Source: CAYSSM01 sp964433905 (GTDB lineage: Bacteria > Patescibacteriota > UBA1384 > UBA12157 > JAENIV01). Taken from it: a stretch of 7,368 nucleotides of DNA. The notes beneath the pieces are model-generated. The model was not told where the DNA came from. It did no database searches and worked only from the letters and a program-made list of their open reading frames with translations. The stretch's first letter is position 1. Each line of letters begins with the position of its first letter. The DNA is taken from NCBI GenBank assembly GCA_964433905.1, contig CAYSSM010000028.1, positions 1 through 7,368 on the forward strand. The letters are read 5' to 3'. A program made the translations under genes and the position numbers. Below are positions 5,678 to 7,368 of this stretch, in pieces.

Positions 5678-6596
5678 GCTTTCCTTTTCTTAATAAAATA
5701 TAACTAAAAATTATCCCCAAGGCAAATGTCCAAAACATCGTCGCTAATCTTGTGATTGCAGAAACAGCTATTCCTTGAGTTATTGATAAGCCTACCACCT
5801 TTGACGGATAAACTACGGCAAATTCGTAAAACCCAAAAGAGCCCGGGACCAAACGGATTACCGACGAATAAAGTGATAAAGCCGTTGGCAAAAAACTTTC
5901 CACAAAAGTAATTTTAAACCCAAAAGCTAAATATCCAAAATAGAACATCAAGGCTGAAAAAATAAACTGCCAGAAAGTAATCACAAAAAGAGCTTGTAAA
6001 ATATCTTTATGCCTAAAATATTCCTGCCATTGTAATAACGGTGCGATAATCTTTGAAAATATTTTTCCTGATTTTTTTTCAATTTTGATTGGAATAAAAG
6101 TTATTAGAGATATTATCATTACTGAAAGAAAAACGGTCACCAGTATCCAATTGATTGTGTGTGTTCTAAGATAATAAATTATTAGAGCGACAATTCCTCC
6201 AAAAGAGTAAATGATAAAATTAGTGATCCAATTTGCGATTATCGTCGTTAAAAAATTATGATAAGAAAATTTGTAAACTTTTTTCATATAAATTGCTCTT
6301 ACTCCCAAACCGCTAAAAGGAATTAAATAATTACCCATTAAAGTGATCATTGTTAGACCAAAGTATTCTTTAAAAGTCAGTTTCAAAGAATATGGCTCAA
6401 CTGATTTTTTGAAAAACAAAGATGTCACCCAGATAGAAACAATTGTAGATAAAAAAAGTCCAGTAAAATACCACCAAGAAACAATTTTAATCTCATGAAA
6501 TTCCTGCCAGTGAGTTTTAAGATAATATGAAATAACAACCGCTATTAAGATAAAAACGATGACTGATAGTGCTTTTTTAATAGAAAATCTTGTCAT
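5667..6596 (-). CDS. LPTM/UPF0104 family integral membrane protein (MprF/AglD flippase-domain-like)
   Basis: The 309-residue protein has about eight hydrophobic segments. It carries the two signature regions of the lysylphosphatidylglycerol-synthase transmembrane family: N89-Y-L-I-P-F-S-G-L-G-V-R100, and V-I-R-L-V-P-G-S-F-G-F-Y-E258, followed by R283 in the next helix. Length is typical for stand-alone members, and no synthase or glycosyltransferase domain is fused. Family members include the flippase half of MprF and proteins encoded beside glycosyltransferases in archaea and bacteria. I infer a role in moving or handling a lipid or lipid-linked sugar; the substrate is unknown. Its ATG (6596) lies within the last codons of the GT4 gene (20-bp overlap). 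Its stop TAA (5667-5669) is inside the epimerase gene (11-bp overlap), so the three genes form a translationally coupled unit. No Shine-Dalgarno sequence is seen before the ATG. Confidence 0.9.
   Translation of the reverse strand: MTRFSIKKALSVIVFILIAVVISYYLKTHWQEFHEIKIVSWWYFTGLFLSTIVSIWVTSLFFKKSVEPYSLKLTFKEYFGLTMITLMGNYLIPFSGLGVRAIYMKKVYKFSYHNFLTTIIANWITNFIIYSFGGIVALIIYYLRTHTINWILVTVFLSVMIISLITFIPIKIEKKSGKIFSKIIAPLLQWQEYFRHKDILQALFVITFWQFIFSALMFYFGYLAFGFKITFVESFLPTALSLYSSVIRLVPGSFGFYEFAVVYPSKVVGLSITQGIAVSAITRLATMFWTFALGIIFSYILLRKGKREI
5678..5690 (-). promoter_or_regulatory. Shine-Dalgarno site supporting the GTG start of the epimerase gene
   Basis: On the minus strand AAGGA (5686-5682) lies 4 nt before GTG 5677, giving a plausible ribosome site. 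It sits inside the last codons of the upstream LPTM gene. It decides in favour of GTG, since the conserved I-G-A-R-P motif begins only eight residues later and no ATG fits. It is the only Shine-Dalgarno-like site seen among the five gene starts in the window. Confidence 0.6.
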
Positions 6597-7368
6597 AAAA
6601 ATTTAATAATTTTTTACTTTCGACTTCCCAATTGTATTGGGATTTGGTTATACCGTAAAGTTTTTTCCGGTATTTTTTTTGAGAAGATTTTTTGACCATA
6701 ACAATAATTTTTTTGGCAATAAGCTCCGGATTAGCAGGATTTACCACTTCGCCAATTCCATTTTTTGAAATTATTTTCCTAAATTCAGGAAAATTACTGC
6801 CTAAAATCGGTACGCCGGCCAATATGTACTGGAATAATTTATTGGGCAGAGAATAATAATAGCTCAACGAAATATTTTGCGTTAAAGCCAACCCTAAATC
6901 AGCCGATTTAATTGTCGAGATAATTTCATCAGGCAAAACCGCCGGTAAAAATCTAACTTTTTCCTTAATGTGATATTTTTTTACTAATTCTTGAGCTTGT
7001 TTTTCCGTTTTGCCGCCGCCAATAAAAACCAATATCATATTTTTTTCAAAATACTTGGCGGCGGCAATCATTTGTTCCATTCCCCGTCCTTCGTCAGCTG
7101 AACCAAGATGAAGAACAATCTTTTTATTTATAAATAATCTTTTTAAGTCAATTCTTAATTTTTTATTAGGCGTTTTCTCGGAAACATTGTAAAGAAAAAT
7201 AAAATTCTTTTTATATTTATTTTCTAAATATCTTGCCAGTGAATCATTTACCGTCAGACCGTTTTTCACCTTGAGCATTAAAAATTTTTCTAAAATTGGC
7301 AAAAGCCATCTAATGCCTCTCAAATTGGCGAAAGGGTAGGTTTGCGACCAAAGCTCATGTGAATCATA
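6577..7368 (-). CDS. GT4-family glycosyltransferase, C-terminal 263 residues (5' end cut by window edge)
   Basis: The frame is open to the window edge and the coding signal continues past a TTG at 7323. The sixteen codons before it read Y-D-S-H-E-L-W and onward, with D-S-H-E-L-W a typical GT4 N-domain motif. The gene therefore starts outside the window. In the visible fragment residues 84-264 form the nucleotide-sugar-binding Rossmann domain: L-H-L-G-S at 86-90 with G-R-G at 94-96, V-F-I-G-G-G at 114-119, V-R-F-L-P at 138-142, A-D-L-G-L-A at 156-161, and L-P-N-K-L-F-Q-Y-I-L-A-G-V-P at 174-187. GT4 enzymes transfer a sugar from a nucleotide donor with retention, in the cytoplasm or on the inner membrane face. 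Donor and acceptor cannot be told. In the P-N-K-L-F-x-Y motif the common Glu is replaced by Gln180. It is coupled to the LPTM gene by a 20-bp overlap. Confidence 0.92.
   Translation of the reverse strand, partial: YDSHELWSQTYPFANLRGIRWLLPILEKFLMLKVKNGLTVNDSLARYLENKYKKNFIFLYNVSEKTPNKKLRIDLKRLFINKKIVLHLGSADEGRGMEQMIAAAKYFEKNMILVFIGGGKTEKQAQELVKKYHIKEKVRFLPAVLPDEIISTIKSADLGLALTQNISLSYYYSLPNKLFQYILAGVPILGSNFPEFRKIISKNGIGEVVNPANPELIAKKIIVMVKKSSQKKYRKKLYGITKSQYNWEVESKKLLNFYDKIFY

Noticed and set aside
7321..7323. TTG as the start codon of the GT4 gene
   Set aside because: The frame stays open to the window edge and the sixteen codons upstream encode a typical GT4 D-S-H-E-L-W segment, so the real start is outside the window.

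Overview
This is an AT-rich window in which every supported gene lies on the minus strand. Read in the direction of transcription (high to low coordinates) the order is: GT4 glycosyltransferase (5' end cut off by the window edge), LPTM/UPF0104-type membrane protein, non-hydrolysing UDP-GlcNAc 2-epimerase (WecB-like), PHP-domain phosphoesterase, a 746-residue polytopic membrane protein, and a second, related polytopic membrane protein (3' end cut off). Coding density is very high. The first three genes overlap (20 and 11 bp), and the later ones are separated by 25, 19 and 66 bp. There are no RNA genes, transposase genes or CRISPR arrays, and no gene-free stretch above 300 bp.

The organism is probably an uncultured bacterium. 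The low GC, the tight packing and above all two short interspersed-repeat sequences inserted in frame in the epimerase gene (encoding HSERSEES... and SLPRAESRG) recall Patescibacteria/CPR genomes (Microgenomates/Parcubacteria type), but such repeats also occur in other uncultured lineages. The standard code fits: the four stops seen are TAA or TAG, and no in-frame TGA interrupts a gene.

Functionally this looks like part of a cell-surface glycan or glycolipid locus. The epimerase would supply UDP-ManNAc (or a related 2-epimer), the GT4 enzyme would add a sugar at the cytoplasmic face, and the LPTM protein belongs to a membrane family often found beside glycosyltransferases. The two large membrane proteins look like GT-C-type enzymes that would use lipid-linked sugars on the outer face. 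The PHP protein is a probable metal-dependent phosphoesterase of unknown substrate. The donor, acceptor and final glycan cannot be read from this window.

The most unusual signals are: (1) three consecutive non-overlapping genes (PHP and both membrane proteins) each carry an extended -10 element, TGnTAnanT or TGnTATATT, exactly 6 nt before the ATG and no Shine-Dalgarno sequence, which predicts leaderless mRNAs; the epimerase, which overlaps its upstream gene, instead has a Shine-Dalgarno-like AAGGA; (2) two repeat-derived in-frame insertions in one conserved enzyme gene; (3) a tandem pair of divergent paralogues of a poorly characterised membrane family, one of which runs off the window as a long open frame.
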